Assembly: GCA_014803435.1 (NCBI GenBank)
Contig: JACYFD010000001.1
Coordinates: 1,157,258 to 1,221,257, forward strand
DNA from: Cellulosimicrobium terreum
Lineage (GTDB): Bacteria > Actinomycetota > Actinomycetes > Actinomycetales > Cellulomonadaceae
Direction: 5' to 3'
DNA length: 64,000 nt
Made by a program: the position numbers and the translations under genes. Shown one piece after another: positions 14,614-22,189 of this stretch. Every line of letters begins with the position of its first letter. Positions within the stretch are counted from its first letter, which is position 1. The notes under the pieces are model-generated. The model was given only the letters and a program-made list of their open reading frames with translations, was not told the DNA's origin and made no database searches.

Positions 14614-16394
14614 CGCAGCCCCCCGCCGTCGTCGCCGCGTGCGCGCTCGTCGGGCGGCTGGTCGAGGCCGGCGTGCGCGACGTCGTCCTCGCACCCGGGT
14701 CGCGCTCCGCACCCCTGGCGTACGCCGTCGCCGCCGCGGCGGACGCGGGCCTGCTCACGCTCCACGTGCGGGTCGACGAGCGCACCGCCGGGTTCCTCGC
14801 CCTCGGGCTGGCCCGGGGGAGCGAGCCCGTGGAGGTCGCGGGCACCCGTGTCCCGCGACCGGTCGCGATGGTCACGACCTCCGGCACCGCGGTCGCCAAC
14901 CTCCACCCGGCCGTCCTCGAGGCGCACCACGCAGGCGTCCCGCTCGTGCTGCTCACCGCGGACCGCCCCCACGAGCTGCGCGGCACGGGCGCCAACCAGA
15001 CGACGGACCAGGTGGGGATCTTCGGGTCCGCCGTCCGCCTCGTCGTCGACCATCCCGCGCCCGACGGCCGCGACGGCGAGGCCCGCGACCTCCTCTCCGC
15101 GGCCACGCGGGCGCTCACCGCCGCGCAGGGGACGCGGACGGGGGCGCCCGGCCCGGTCCAGCTGAACCTCGCGTTCCGCGAGCCCCTCGTGCCCGCCGGC
15201 CCGCTCGGGCCGGGCGACCTCGCCGCCCCGGACGCGACCGGTCCCGACGCGGTAACCCGCAGCGCCGTCGTCGTGCCCGCCGTCGTCTCGTCGCCTCCGC
15301 AGGAGCCACCCGCGGAGCGCGCCGTCGTCGTCGCGGGCGACGGCGCGGGGCGGGTCGCGCGCGAGCTCGCCGAGGCGCGCGGCTGGCCGCTGCTCGCGGA
15401 GCCGTCGTCCGGTGCGGTCGGGGGGCCGAACGCCGTGACGGCGCACCCCCTCGTCCTCGGTGTCGAGGAGCTCGTGGGTGACGTCGAGGTCGTCGTCGTC
15501 GTGGGTCGCCCCACGCTCTCGCGTCCCGTCCAGCGGCTGCTCGGCCGCCCGGAGGTCTCGGTCGTGGTCGTCGCGCCCGCGGGCGCACCGTGGCCCGACG
15601 CGGCACGCAACGCCAGGTCGGTCCTGCCCGCGGTTCCCGAGCAGTGGCTCGGCCCGGTCCCGGGCGATGGCGGGGCTCAGGCCTGGCTCGCGCGGTGGCG
15701 TGCGGCCGGGGCAGCGGCAGCACGCGTCGTCGGCGCCGCGACAGCGGGCGACGGGGCGCCCACCGGGCCGGCGGTCGCGCGCGCCGTGGCCGCAGCCGCC
15801 GCGCCGGGCGACGTGCTCGTCGTCGGGTCCTCGAACCCCGTGCGCGACCTCGACCTCGTCCTCGGCGCGACGGACACCGCCGAGCCACCGCGCGTCGTCG
15901 CCAACCGCGGCCTCGCCGGGATCGACGGGACGGTGTCGACGGCGCTCGGGGTCGCGCTCGCCGCTGCGCGCCGCGGCGGTCGCACGCGCGCGCTCGTGGG
16001 CGACCTGACGTTCCTGCACGACGTCGGGGGCCTCCTGCGCGGCCCCGGCGAGCCGCCCGTGGACCTGCAGGTGGTCGTCGTCAACGACGACGGCGGCTCC
16101 ATCTTCGCCGGCCTGGAGCCCGGGGGCCTCGGGACCGCGTCCGAGGCCGCCGGCCGCACGTTCGAGCGCGTCTTCGCCACCCCCCACGGCGCGGACCTCG
16201 CCCACCTGTGCGCGGGCTACGGCGCCGGGCACCGGCTCCTTCGCGACGTCGCGTCGTTGCGCGCCGCGCTCGGCGACCCCGGTCCCGGGGTGGAGGTGCT
16301 CGAGGTGCGGGTCGCGCGCGACTCGCGCCGCGCGGACGGGCTCGAGCTCGCGTCCCGGGTGCGGGAGGCGGTCCGCGCGGCGCTGGGCGACTGA
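14610..16394 (+). CDS. menD: 2-succinyl-5-enolpyruvyl-6-hydroxy-3-cyclohexene-1-carboxylate synthase MenD
   Basis: MenD is the ThDP-dependent enzyme that adds a succinyl-semialdehyde unit from 2-oxoglutarate to isochorismate. The 594-aa protein starts with the family signature APGSRSAPLAYA near residue 30. It has the conserved DERTAGFLALGLA with the ThDP-activating Glu, the NQTTDQVGIFG stretch, NRGLAGIDGTVSTALG, and the ThDP/Mg motif VVNDDGGSIF near residue 493. Length is normal. The GTG start overlaps the menC stop. Its product in most pathways needs MenH, which is not seen in this window. Confidence 0.95.
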   Translation: MTQPPAVVAACALVGRLVEAGVRDVVLAPGSRSAPLAYAVAAAADAGLLTLHVRVDERTAGFLALGLARGSEPVEVAGTRVPRPVAMVTTSGTAVANLHPAVLEAHHAGVPLVLLTADRPHELRGTGANQTTDQVGIFGSAVRLVVDHPAPDGRDGEARDLLSAATRALTAAQGTRTGAPGPVQLNLAFREPLVPAGPLGPGDLAAPDATGPDAVTRSAVVVPAVVSSPPQEPPAERAVVVAGDGAGRVARELAEARGWPLLAEPSSGAVGGPNAVTAHPLVLGVEELVGDVEVVVVVGRPTLSRPVQRLLGRPEVSVVVVAPAGAPWPDAARNARSVLPAVPEQWLGPVPGDGGAQAWLARWRAAGAAAARVVGAATAGDGAPTGPAVARAVAAAAAPGDVLVVGSSNPVRDLDLVLGATDTAEPPRVVANRGLAGIDGTVSTALGVALAAARRGGRTRALVGDLTFLHDVGGLLRGPGEPPVDLQVVVVNDDGGSIFAGLEPGGLGTASEAAGRTFERVFATPHGADLAHLCAGYGAGHRLLRDVASLRAALGDPGPGVEVLEVRVARDSRRADGLELASRVREAVRAALGD

Positions 16395-16430
16395 CCACGC
16401 GTTCGGAACTCGCAGACAACTCCCAGGTTG

Positions 16431-16449
16431 GTTCAAGGGTCGTTCAAGC
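16431..16449 (+). promoter_or_regulatory. Tandem GTTCAAG direct repeat upstream of the HtrA-like protease
   Basis: GTTCAAG at 16431 and again at 16442 gives an 11-bp period, 41-60 bp before the ATG. OmpR-family response regulators bind tandem half-sites spaced about one helical turn, and actinobacterial HtrA genes are often under envelope-stress two-component control. Confidence 0.45.
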
Positions 16450-16489
16450 GTGGTGGTGTGAAGTAGTGGGCAGAACCGAGGAGGCCCAC

Positions 16490-17989
16490 ATGAGCACCAA
16501 CGCCGACCAGACCACCGGCACGACGCCCCAGGCGCCCGCGCACCCCAGCGTGCACGAGACGCAGCCGATCCAGGCCCCGCAGCACGTCCAGCAGGTCCAG
16601 GCGCCGCAGCCGGCGAACCCCTACGCCTACGCCGGGTCCGCCCACGGCGGCATCCCGGTGCCGCCCCCGCCGCCCGTCCAGGGCATTCCGGCCGAGCCGA
16701 ACCGCAACCGCCGCAAGGGCTGGGTGCCCGTGGTCAGCGCGGCCGCCATCGCCGCCGTGGTCGCGAGCGTCGGCACAGCCGGGCTCGTCACCGCGCTGGA
16801 CGACCCGGGCTCGGCGTCGACGTCGCTCGCCGACGTCGCGCAGCCGGAGCAGTCGACCGCGGCACCGGTGTCGAGCTCCAGCTCGCAGAACCCCGACTGG
16901 GAGGCCGTGACCAAGGCGGTCGCGCCGTCCGTCGTCGCGATCCAGGTGCAGACCGAGCAGGGCGGCGCCGAGGGCTCCGGTGTCATCGTGGACGACCAGG
17001 GTCACGTCGTGACCAACAACCACGTCGTGGGCGACGCGGCCGACGGCACCGTGCAGGTCACCCTGAGCGACGGTCGGCTCTTCCAGGCGAAGATCGTCGG
17101 GACCGACCCGACGACCGACCTCGCCGTCGTGCAGATCCAGGACGCGCCGAAGGACCTGACGCCCGCGACGCTGGGCGACTCGGACGCCGTGACGGTCGGC
17201 GAGTCCGTCCTCGCGGTCGGCAACCCGCTCGGCCTCGCCAACACGGCCACGACCGGGATCGTGTCCGCAGTGGACCGCCCCGTGTCCGCGTCGGGCGAGT
17301 CCGGCGGCACCTCCGTCGTGACCAACGCGATCCAGATCGACGCCGCGGTCAACCCCGGGAACTCGGGCGGTCCGCTGTTCGACGCCCAGGGCCGGGTCAT
17401 CGGCATCACGTCGTCGATCGCCTCCCTGTCGAGCGGCGGGGGCCAGGCCGGCTCCATCGGGCTCGGGTTCGCGATCCCCGTGAACCTGGCCAAGAACATC
17501 AGCGAGCAGCTGATCGACAACGGCACCGCGGAGCACGCCTTCCTCGGGGTGACGCTGTCCGACGCGACCGCGACCGCCGACGGCGTCTCGCGCCGTGGCG
17601 CCGAGGTCCAGGACGTCACCGAGGGGTCGCCGGCCGCCGAGGCCGGTATCCAGTCCGGCGACGTGATCGTCGCGATCGACGGGCACTCGGTCGGCGGCGC
17701 GGAGTCGCTCACCGCGTTCGTCCGCGAGCGGACCGCCGGTCAGGAGTCCACCGTGACGGTCGTGCGCGACGGTTCCGCGCAGGACCTGACGGTCACGCTC
17801 GCCACGAAGCCCGCGGACGACACGACCGGCTCGCAGGGGTCGCAGGACGGTCAGGGTCAGCTTCCGGACCAGGACTCGCAGGACGGCCAGGGTCAGCTCC
17901 CGGGCCAGGAGGACGGGTCGCAGGGCGACCAGACCGACCCGGGCAACGTCCCCAACCCGTTCGACTGGTTCTTCGGGGGGAACGGCTGA
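16490..17989 (+). CDS. HtrA/DegP-like membrane-anchored serine protease with PDZ domain
   Basis: This 499-aa envelope quality-control protease has a Gln/Pro-rich cytoplasmic N-terminus (1-75), one transmembrane anchor (about 79-101), an extracytoplasmic trypsin-like domain and a PDZ domain (about 335-430). The triad is visible: His178 in TNNHVV, Asp210 in TTDLAVV and Ser292 in GNSGGPL. The C-terminal ~70 residues are a Gln/Asp/Gly-rich repeat tail (a QDGQGQLP unit occurs twice) ending in an aromatic FDWFFGG. That end resembles a PDZ ligand, which would allow self-regulation, though this is inference. ATG 16490 follows a strong GAGGAGG. The orthologous class in mycobacteria is PepD/HtrA. Confidence 0.92.
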   Translation: MSTNADQTTGTTPQAPAHPSVHETQPIQAPQHVQQVQAPQPANPYAYAGSAHGGIPVPPPPPVQGIPAEPNRNRRKGWVPVVSAAAIAAVVASVGTAGLVTALDDPGSASTSLADVAQPEQSTAAPVSSSSSQNPDWEAVTKAVAPSVVAIQVQTEQGGAEGSGVIVDDQGHVVTNNHVVGDAADGTVQVTLSDGRLFQAKIVGTDPTTDLAVVQIQDAPKDLTPATLGDSDAVTVGESVLAVGNPLGLANTATTGIVSAVDRPVSASGESGGTSVVTNAIQIDAAVNPGNSGGPLFDAQGRVIGITSSIASLSSGGGQAGSIGLGFAIPVNLAKNISEQLIDNGTAEHAFLGVTLSDATATADGVSRRGAEVQDVTEGSPAAEAGIQSGDVIVAIDGHSVGGAESLTAFVRERTAGQESTVTVVRDGSAQDLTVTLATKPADDTTGSQGSQDGQGQLPDQDSQDGQGQLPGQEDGSQGDQTDPGNVPNPFDWFFGGNG

Positions 17990-18004
17990 CGCGTCGCTGA
18001 AGCT

Positions 18005-18036
18005 CCCCGCCGTCGTCCCGCCGGACGGCGGCGGGG
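18005..18036 (+). terminator. Strong GC hairpin, terminator between convergent genes
   Basis: CCCCGCCGTCGTC pairs with GACGGCGGCGGGG (13 pairs, one G-U) around a six-base loop, 16 bases after the protease stop. It has no T-run, as is common in high-GC actinobacteria. Confidence 0.7.
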
Positions 18037-18075
18037 TCGGTGGTAGCGGGCCCGTCCCCGCCCGCCGCCACCAGG

Positions 18076-18110
18076 CCGGTACGGAGATCTGCAGAGATCC
18101 TCCGTGCCGG
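18076..18110 (-). terminator. Second hairpin, probable terminator for menF
   Basis: CCGGTACGGAG pairs with CTCCGTGCCGG, and the inner ATCT/AGAT continues the stem with one bulge. It lies 33 bases beyond the menF stop on the minus strand, so the 153-bp gap holds one hairpin for each convergent gene. Confidence 0.6.
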
Positions 18111-18142
18111 TCGTCGTCGTCCCGAGGTCGTGCTGGCCCGGC

Positions 18143-19498
18143 TCAGGAGCCGAGCGCGTAGCGCATGGGCTCCAGCTTCGCGTCGGACTCCGCGACCTCG
18201 GCCTGCGGGTCCGACGCGGCGACGATGCCGCACCCGGCGAACAGGCGCACCGTGCGGGGGTCCTCGGCCGACAGCTCGGCCGAGCGGAGCGCGATGCCCC
18301 ACTCGCCGTCGCCGTCCGCACCCAGCCAGCCGACCGGGCCGGCGTACCGGCCCCGGTCCATGCCCTCGATCTCGCGGATGAGCTCGCGGGCGACCCGGGT
18401 GGGCGTCCCGCAGACCGCGGCGGACGGGTGGAGCGCGGCGGCGAGCGCGAGGCTCGTGGGACCGGTGCTCCCGCCCGCGCGCGCGAGGACGCCCGTCACG
18501 TCGGACGCGAGGTGCATGACGTTCGGCAGGTGGAGCACGAACGGGGCGTCCGGCACGTTCATCGACGAGCAGAACGGTGCGAGAGCGTGGGCGACGGACG
18601 TGACGGCGTACTCGTGCTCCTCGAGGTCCTTGGACGAGCGAGCGAGCTGGGCGGCGCGCAGCAGCGCCTCGTCGTCGGACAGGCCCGCGCGGCGGATCGT
18701 CCCCGCGAGGACGCGCGACGTGACCAGGCCCTTCTCGCTGCGGACCAGCAGCTCCGGCGTCGCCCCGACGAGACCGTCGACGGAGAACGTCCAGCACGCG
18801 TCGTAGGCGGCCGCGAGCCGCCGCAGGAGCCAGCGCGGGTCGACCGGCTCGCTCGCGTGCGCGACGACGTCGCGCGCGAGCACGACCTTCTCCAGCGATC
18901 CCGCGCGGATGCGGCCCACGCCCTCGCGCACGACGTCGGCCCAGTCGTCCGCCCCGAGCGAACCCTCGCGCCAGGTGATCGCGCCCGGTCCGCGCACGGG
19001 CGTGCGCGGGGTGGCGGAGAGCGCGTCGAGGGGGGAGGACGACAGGGACCCGGCCGTGTCCACGGTCGTCAACCAGCTCCGCCCGTCCCGCCGACCGACG
19101 ACGACCCGCGGCACAACGATCACGCCGCCCGCGCGGACCGGCTCGTGCGCGTCGTCGCCGGGCGCCGAGTCGTCGAACGCGAACGAGCCGAACGCGACCG
19201 GTCCGGTTCCCGGCAGACCGACCTCGTCGCGCACGACGGCGTGCTCGAGCGTCTCGCGCCAGGCGGCCTCGGCGTCGGCGAAACGGCCCGGACCCCAGGT
19301 CTCGAGGCGCAGCGCCTCGCCCCAGCCGACGATCCCGTCGCCGCGGCGGATCCAGGTGAGCGGCCGCGCGTCGGGCAGGAGGTCGACCAGCGCGGCAGGA
19401 CCGCCGGGCAGGTCGTCGATCGCGGTCGTGCGCACGACGAGGGGGTGCGGCTGGGCGCCGGGTCGCGGCGTCGGGGGTGCCGAGGGTTCTGCGGTCAT
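18143..19498 (-). CDS. menF: Isochorismate synthase MenF
   Basis: MenF converts chorismate to isochorismate, the first committed step to menaquinone. The 451-aa product has the chorismate-binding domain in its C-terminal 260 residues: [13 protein letters not shown], the AGTIRR motif, [24 protein letters not shown] and a C-terminal [10 protein letters not shown]. Normal pathway context (menD, menG nearby) favours menaquinone synthesis over siderophore or salicylate synthesis. The ATG at 19498 has TACGCT seven bases upstream and no clear Shine-Dalgarno. It is divergent from menG, with 54 bp between starts. Confidence 0.93.
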   Translation of the reverse strand: MTAEPSAPPTPRPGAQPHPLVVRTTAIDDLPGGPAALVDLLPDARPLTWIRRGDGIVGWGEALRLETWGPGRFADAEAAWRETLEHAVVRDEVGLPGTGPVAFGSFAFDDSAPGDDAHEPVRAGGVIVVPRVVVGRRDGRSWLTTVDTAGSLSSSPLDALSATPRTPVRGPGAITWREGSLGADDWADVVREGVGRIRAGSLEKVVLARDVVAHASEPVDPRWLLRRLAAAYDACWTFSVDGLVGATPELLVRSEKGLVTSRVLAGTIRRAGLSDDEALLRAAQLARSSKDLEEHEYAVTSVAHALAPFCSSMNVPDAPFVLHLPNVMHLASDVTGVLARAGGSTGPTSLALAAALHPSAAVCGTPTRVARELIREIEGMDRGRYAGPVGWLGADGDGEWGIALRSAELSAEDPRTVRLFAGCGIVAASDPQAEVAESDAKLEPMRYALGS

Positions 19499-19505
19499 CC
19501 GTCTC

Positions 19506-19511
19506 AGCGTA
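19506..19511 (-). promoter_or_regulatory. Candidate -10 box for leaderless menF
   Basis: TACGCT on the minus strand is seven bases upstream of the menF ATG, within the 54-bp divergent menF/menG gap. Confidence 0.4.
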
Positions 19512-19552
19512 AGCGCGCCGCGGCGGTGCCGCGTCCGTGGAAGCATGAGGCC

Positions 19553-20251
19553 ATGCCCCGCGCCAGCCTGGACAAGCAGCCCACCGAGGTCGCGTCGATG
19601 TTCGACGGGATCGCCGCCCGGTACGACCTGACGAACGACATCCTCTCCCTCGGGCAGGACCGGGCGTGGCGCCGTGCGACCGTGCGCGCCGTCGGCGCGA
19701 TGCCGGGGGAGAAGGTGCTCGACCTGGCGGCGGGCACGGGCACGTCGTCCGAGCCCTTCGCGGACGACGGCGTGCGCGTCGTGCCGTGCGACTTCTCGAT
19801 CGGGATGCTGCAGGTCGGCAAGGAGCGTCGACCGGACCTGCCGTTCGTCGCGGGCGACGCGACGCACCTGCCGTTCGCCGACGCGACGTTCGACGCCGTG
19901 ACGATCTCGTTCGGGCTGCGCAACGTCGTCGACACCGAGGGTGCGCTGCGCGAGATGCTGCGCGTCGTCCGGCCCGGCGGGCGGGTCGTGATCTGCGAGT
20001 TCTCCACCCCGACGTGGGAGCCGTTCCGCTGGGTCTACCAGGAGTACCTCGTCCAGGCGCTGCCGAAGATCGCCGCGGCCGTGACGCGCGAGGGCGGGTC
20101 GTACGAGTACCTCGCGGAGTCCATCGCGGCGTGGCCCGACCAGGAAGGCCTCGGGCGCCTGCTGCTGCGCGCGGGCTGGTCGACGGTCGGCTACCGCAAC
20201 CTGTCCGGCGGCATCGTCGCGCTGCACCGCGGGACCCGCCCGGCCGCATAG
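19553..20251 (+). CDS. menG: Demethylmenaquinone methyltransferase MenG/UbiE
   Basis: MenG does the last step of menaquinone synthesis, SAM-dependent C-methylation of demethylmenaquinone. The 232-aa Rossmann methyltransferase begins with the MenG-type signature [17 protein letters not shown] (residues 13-29). It has the SAM-binding [11 protein letters not shown] near residue 64, an acidic strand end [16 protein letters not shown] and the UbiE motif [15 protein letters not shown]. The C-terminal [13 protein letters not shown] also matches. ATG 19553 has AGG just upstream. It pairs divergently with menF. Confidence 0.95.
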   Translation: MPRASLDKQPTEVASMFDGIAARYDLTNDILSLGQDRAWRRATVRAVGAMPGEKVLDLAAGTGTSSEPFADDGVRVVPCDFSIGMLQVGKERRPDLPFVAGDATHLPFADATFDAVTISFGLRNVVDTEGALREMLRVVRPGGRVVICEFSTPTWEPFRWVYQEYLVQALPKIAAAVTREGGSYEYLAESIAAWPDQEGLGRLLLRAGWSTVGYRNLSGGIVALHRGTRPAA

Positions 20252-20340
20252 CCCCTGCTCGGGAGGGCGGGCTGGACGGCACAGGTCACGGTTTGGTTAC
20301 ACTGGCGCGGTCCCGTCCACCGACCCCCCCGGAGCGCACG

Positions 20341-21381
20341 ATGTCTCGTGGCCGCCACAGCGCAGCCCCTGCCGCCCCCGCGCGACCGCGGATCCGGGTG
20401 CGTCAGCTGCCCACGGCGCGGTCGCTCGTGTCGCCCCGCTCGCTGAAGATCCCGGCGCTCGCGCTGATCACGCTGCTCGGGGCGGGAGTCATCGGCTCGG
20501 GGACCCAGCAGGCGGACGGCAGCGAGGCGCCGGTCGAGCCGGCCGTCGGGCCGGCGACCGCGGGAGACCGGGCCGCCAGCACCGCGGCCAGCCGGTCGGA
20601 CGGCCGGCAGCCGCTCGCCACCGGTTCGACGTCTGCCCCGAAGCAGGGCGCCGCGGCGCAGGGCGCCTCGACGGACGGGGTCACCCACGAGCACGGGCTG
20701 CCCACGGTCGTCCCCGCCGGCGCCGCGAAGCCCTCGACGGAGCCCGACGCGAGCCCCGACCCGGAGGCGGCCCGCGAGACGCTGCCCGAGGTCACCGGTC
20801 AGCTGTGGACCACCGACGCCGTCAACGTCCGGACGAAGCCGTCCGCGGACGCCGCGAAGGTCACGACCGTGTCGTTCGCGACCGCCGTCGAGGTCACCGG
20901 CGAGGCCGAGGCCGGGTACAGCCAGGTGGTCTTCGAGGGCGCCGTCGCCTGGATCAGCTCCGACTTCCTGTCCGAGTCCGAGCCGGAGGCCCAGGAGCAG
21001 GCGAGCGGTGCAGCCGGGGTCTCGGGCGCGGCGTGCTCCGTGAACCCGGAGATCGAGTCGAGCCTGCAGGGCAACGCGACCGCCGCCTACCGCGCCGTGT
21101 GCGCAGCCTTCCCGCAGGTCACCGCCTACGGGGGCATCCGCCCGGGCGACAGCGGCGACCACGGCACCGGCCGGGCCGTCGACATCATGATCTCCGGCGA
21201 CACCGGCTGGGAGATCGCGCGCTACCTCCAGGCCAACGCCGGCGCGCTCGGCGTCACCTACGTCATCTACCAGCAGCAGATGTGGATGGCCGGCGAGCCC
21301 ACGAGCTCGTGGCGGGCGATGGAGGACCGCGGCGGGACGACCGCGAACCACTTCGACCACGTGCACGTCAGCACGTCGTAG
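20341..21381 (+). CDS. Secreted SH3b-domain protein with M15/ARB_07466-like C-terminal domain
   Basis: This 346-aa protein has a basic N-terminus and a membrane segment (about 36-55, IPALALITLLGAGVIG). A low-complexity linker follows, then a bacterial SH3 domain (about 160-220; WTTDAVNVRTKPSADA), and a C-terminal ~115-residue domain with HGTGRAVDIM and HFDHVHVS. The His/Asp arrangement resembles the D-Ala-D-Ala-carboxypeptidase-like (M15/ARB_07466) metal site, so a cell-wall peptidase or binding role is likely. No active-site proof is possible here. The gene stands alone between menG and the MOSC gene. Its ATG follows CGGAG, and a TACACT box at 20299-20304 could be its -10. Confidence 0.78.
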   Translation: MSRGRHSAAPAAPARPRIRVRQLPTARSLVSPRSLKIPALALITLLGAGVIGSGTQQADGSEAPVEPAVGPATAGDRAASTAASRSDGRQPLATGSTSAPKQGAAAQGASTDGVTHEHGLPTVVPAGAAKPSTEPDASPDPEAARETLPEVTGQLWTTDAVNVRTKPSADAAKVTTVSFATAVEVTGEAEAGYSQVVFEGAVAWISSDFLSESEPEAQEQASGAAGVSGAACSVNPEIESSLQGNATAAYRAVCAAFPQVTAYGGIRPGDSGDHGTGRAVDIMISGDTGWEIARYLQANAGALGVTYVIYQQQMWMAGEPTSSWRAMEDRGGTTANHFDHVHVSTS

Positions 21382-21408
21382 CACCAGGCGGGAACCCGCC
21401 CGGCGTCG

Positions 21409-21960
21409 TCACACCGGCGCGAGCGGCTCGTGCGGCGCGTCAGGCAGCGTGACGACGACGGCGTCGCCCGTCGAGATGGTCCCGCCCTGCTCGACCACGG
21501 ACATGACGCCGGCCTTGCGGACGACCCCGCCCGCGCCGTCGGGCGCCACGACCTCCTTGAGCAGGCCGGGCCGGAAGTCGTTGATCTGCTGGCACGGGTT
21601 GCGCAGGCCGGTGACCTCGAGCACGACGTCCGGCCCGATCGCGAGGCGCGTACCGCGGGGCAGGCCGAGGAGGTCGATCCCGCGCGTCGTGACGTTCTCG
21701 CCCAGGTCGCCGGGGCTCACCTCGAACCCGGCATCCGCGAGGTCGTCGAACAGCTCGGCGTGGATGAGGTGCACCTGTCGCAGGTTGGGTTGCGTGGGGT
21801 CGGCGCGGACCCGGCTGCGGTGCTGGACGGTCGTGCCCGCGTGGGTGTCGCCGACGATCCCGTGACCCGCGACGACCCGCACCGCGGTCGTCGCCTCCTT
21901 GCTGAACCGGTGCTCGGCATCGGTGGCGAGGGCGACGACGTGCGGACGGGGCTCGGTCAT
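21409..21960 (-). CDS. MOSC domain protein
   Basis: This 183-aa protein is a stand-alone MOSC domain (molybdenum cofactor sulfurase C-terminal-like). VRVVAGHGIVGDTHAGT, RQVHLIHAELFDDL, PGDLGENVTTRGIDL and the conserved cysteine in TGLRNPCQQI (near residue 123) are the family landmarks. MOSC proteins act in metal-sulfur or molybdenum-cofactor chemistry or in detoxification of N-hydroxylated compounds; which applies is unknown. The ATG at 21960 has CAGGAT six bases upstream, a possible leaderless promoter. It is divergent from the reductase/nuo operon. Confidence 0.87.
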   Translation of the reverse strand: MTEPRPHVVALATDAEHRFSKEATTAVRVVAGHGIVGDTHAGTTVQHRSRVRADPTQPNLRQVHLIHAELFDDLADAGFEVSPGDLGENVTTRGIDLLGLPRGTRLAIGPDVVLEVTGLRNPCQQINDFRPGLLKEVVAPDGAGGVVRKAGVMSVVEQGGTISTGDAVVVTLPDAPHEPLAPV

Positions 21961-21966
21961 GCCGCC

Positions 21967-21972
21967 ATCCTG
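21967..21972 (-). promoter_or_regulatory. Candidate -10 box for leaderless MOSC gene
   Basis: CAGGAT on the minus strand is six bases upstream of the ATG with no Shine-Dalgarno in between. Confidence 0.3.
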
Positions 21973-22066
21973 TCAGAGCGTCCCGCGCGCGCGTGCTGCC
22001 GGGTCGGGAGACGGTGGTGGGCACAGGGAAGGGTCACCTTGCTACACATCGTTCGGCACGAGTGAC

Positions 22067-22072
22067 TAGAGT
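22067..22072 (+). promoter_or_regulatory. Candidate -10 box for the reductase/nuo operon
   Basis: TAGAGT fits TANNNT. AGTGAC at 22061 and 22070 flanks it as a 9-bp-spaced direct repeat, and AGTGACCACT (22070-22079) is a small palindrome. Start of transcription would fall near 22079, just before the TTGTGA-N6-TCACAA site. No good -35 is visible. Confidence 0.35.
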
Positions 22073-22084
22073 GACCACTGCGTT

Positions 22085-22102
22085 TTGTGACCGACTTCAC
22101 AA
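22085..22102. promoter_or_regulatory. Perfect TTGTGA-N6-TCACAA operator (Rex-like or CRP-like)
   Basis: TTGTGACCGACTTCACAA is an exact inverted repeat. It fits the redox-repressor Rex consensus and also the CRP/GlxR consensus TGTGA-N6-TCACA. It sits upstream of the geranylgeranyl reductase and nuoA-N genes, which fits the known control of actinobacterial nuo genes by NADH/NAD-sensing Rex. Confidence 0.75.
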
Positions 22103-22189
22103 GGGGTGTGGATGCACCGTGCCCGTCATGGGGAGACGGTGTGTACGCAGGCTCCGGAAGTGTTCGACGACGGACGGCGAGGTGAGGAC

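Noticed and set aside
20252..20340. c-di-AMP or other riboswitch before the SH3b/M15-like gene
   Set aside because: Such leaders are known upstream of actinobacterial cell-wall enzymes, but the gap is only 89 bp and lacks the expected conserved elements.
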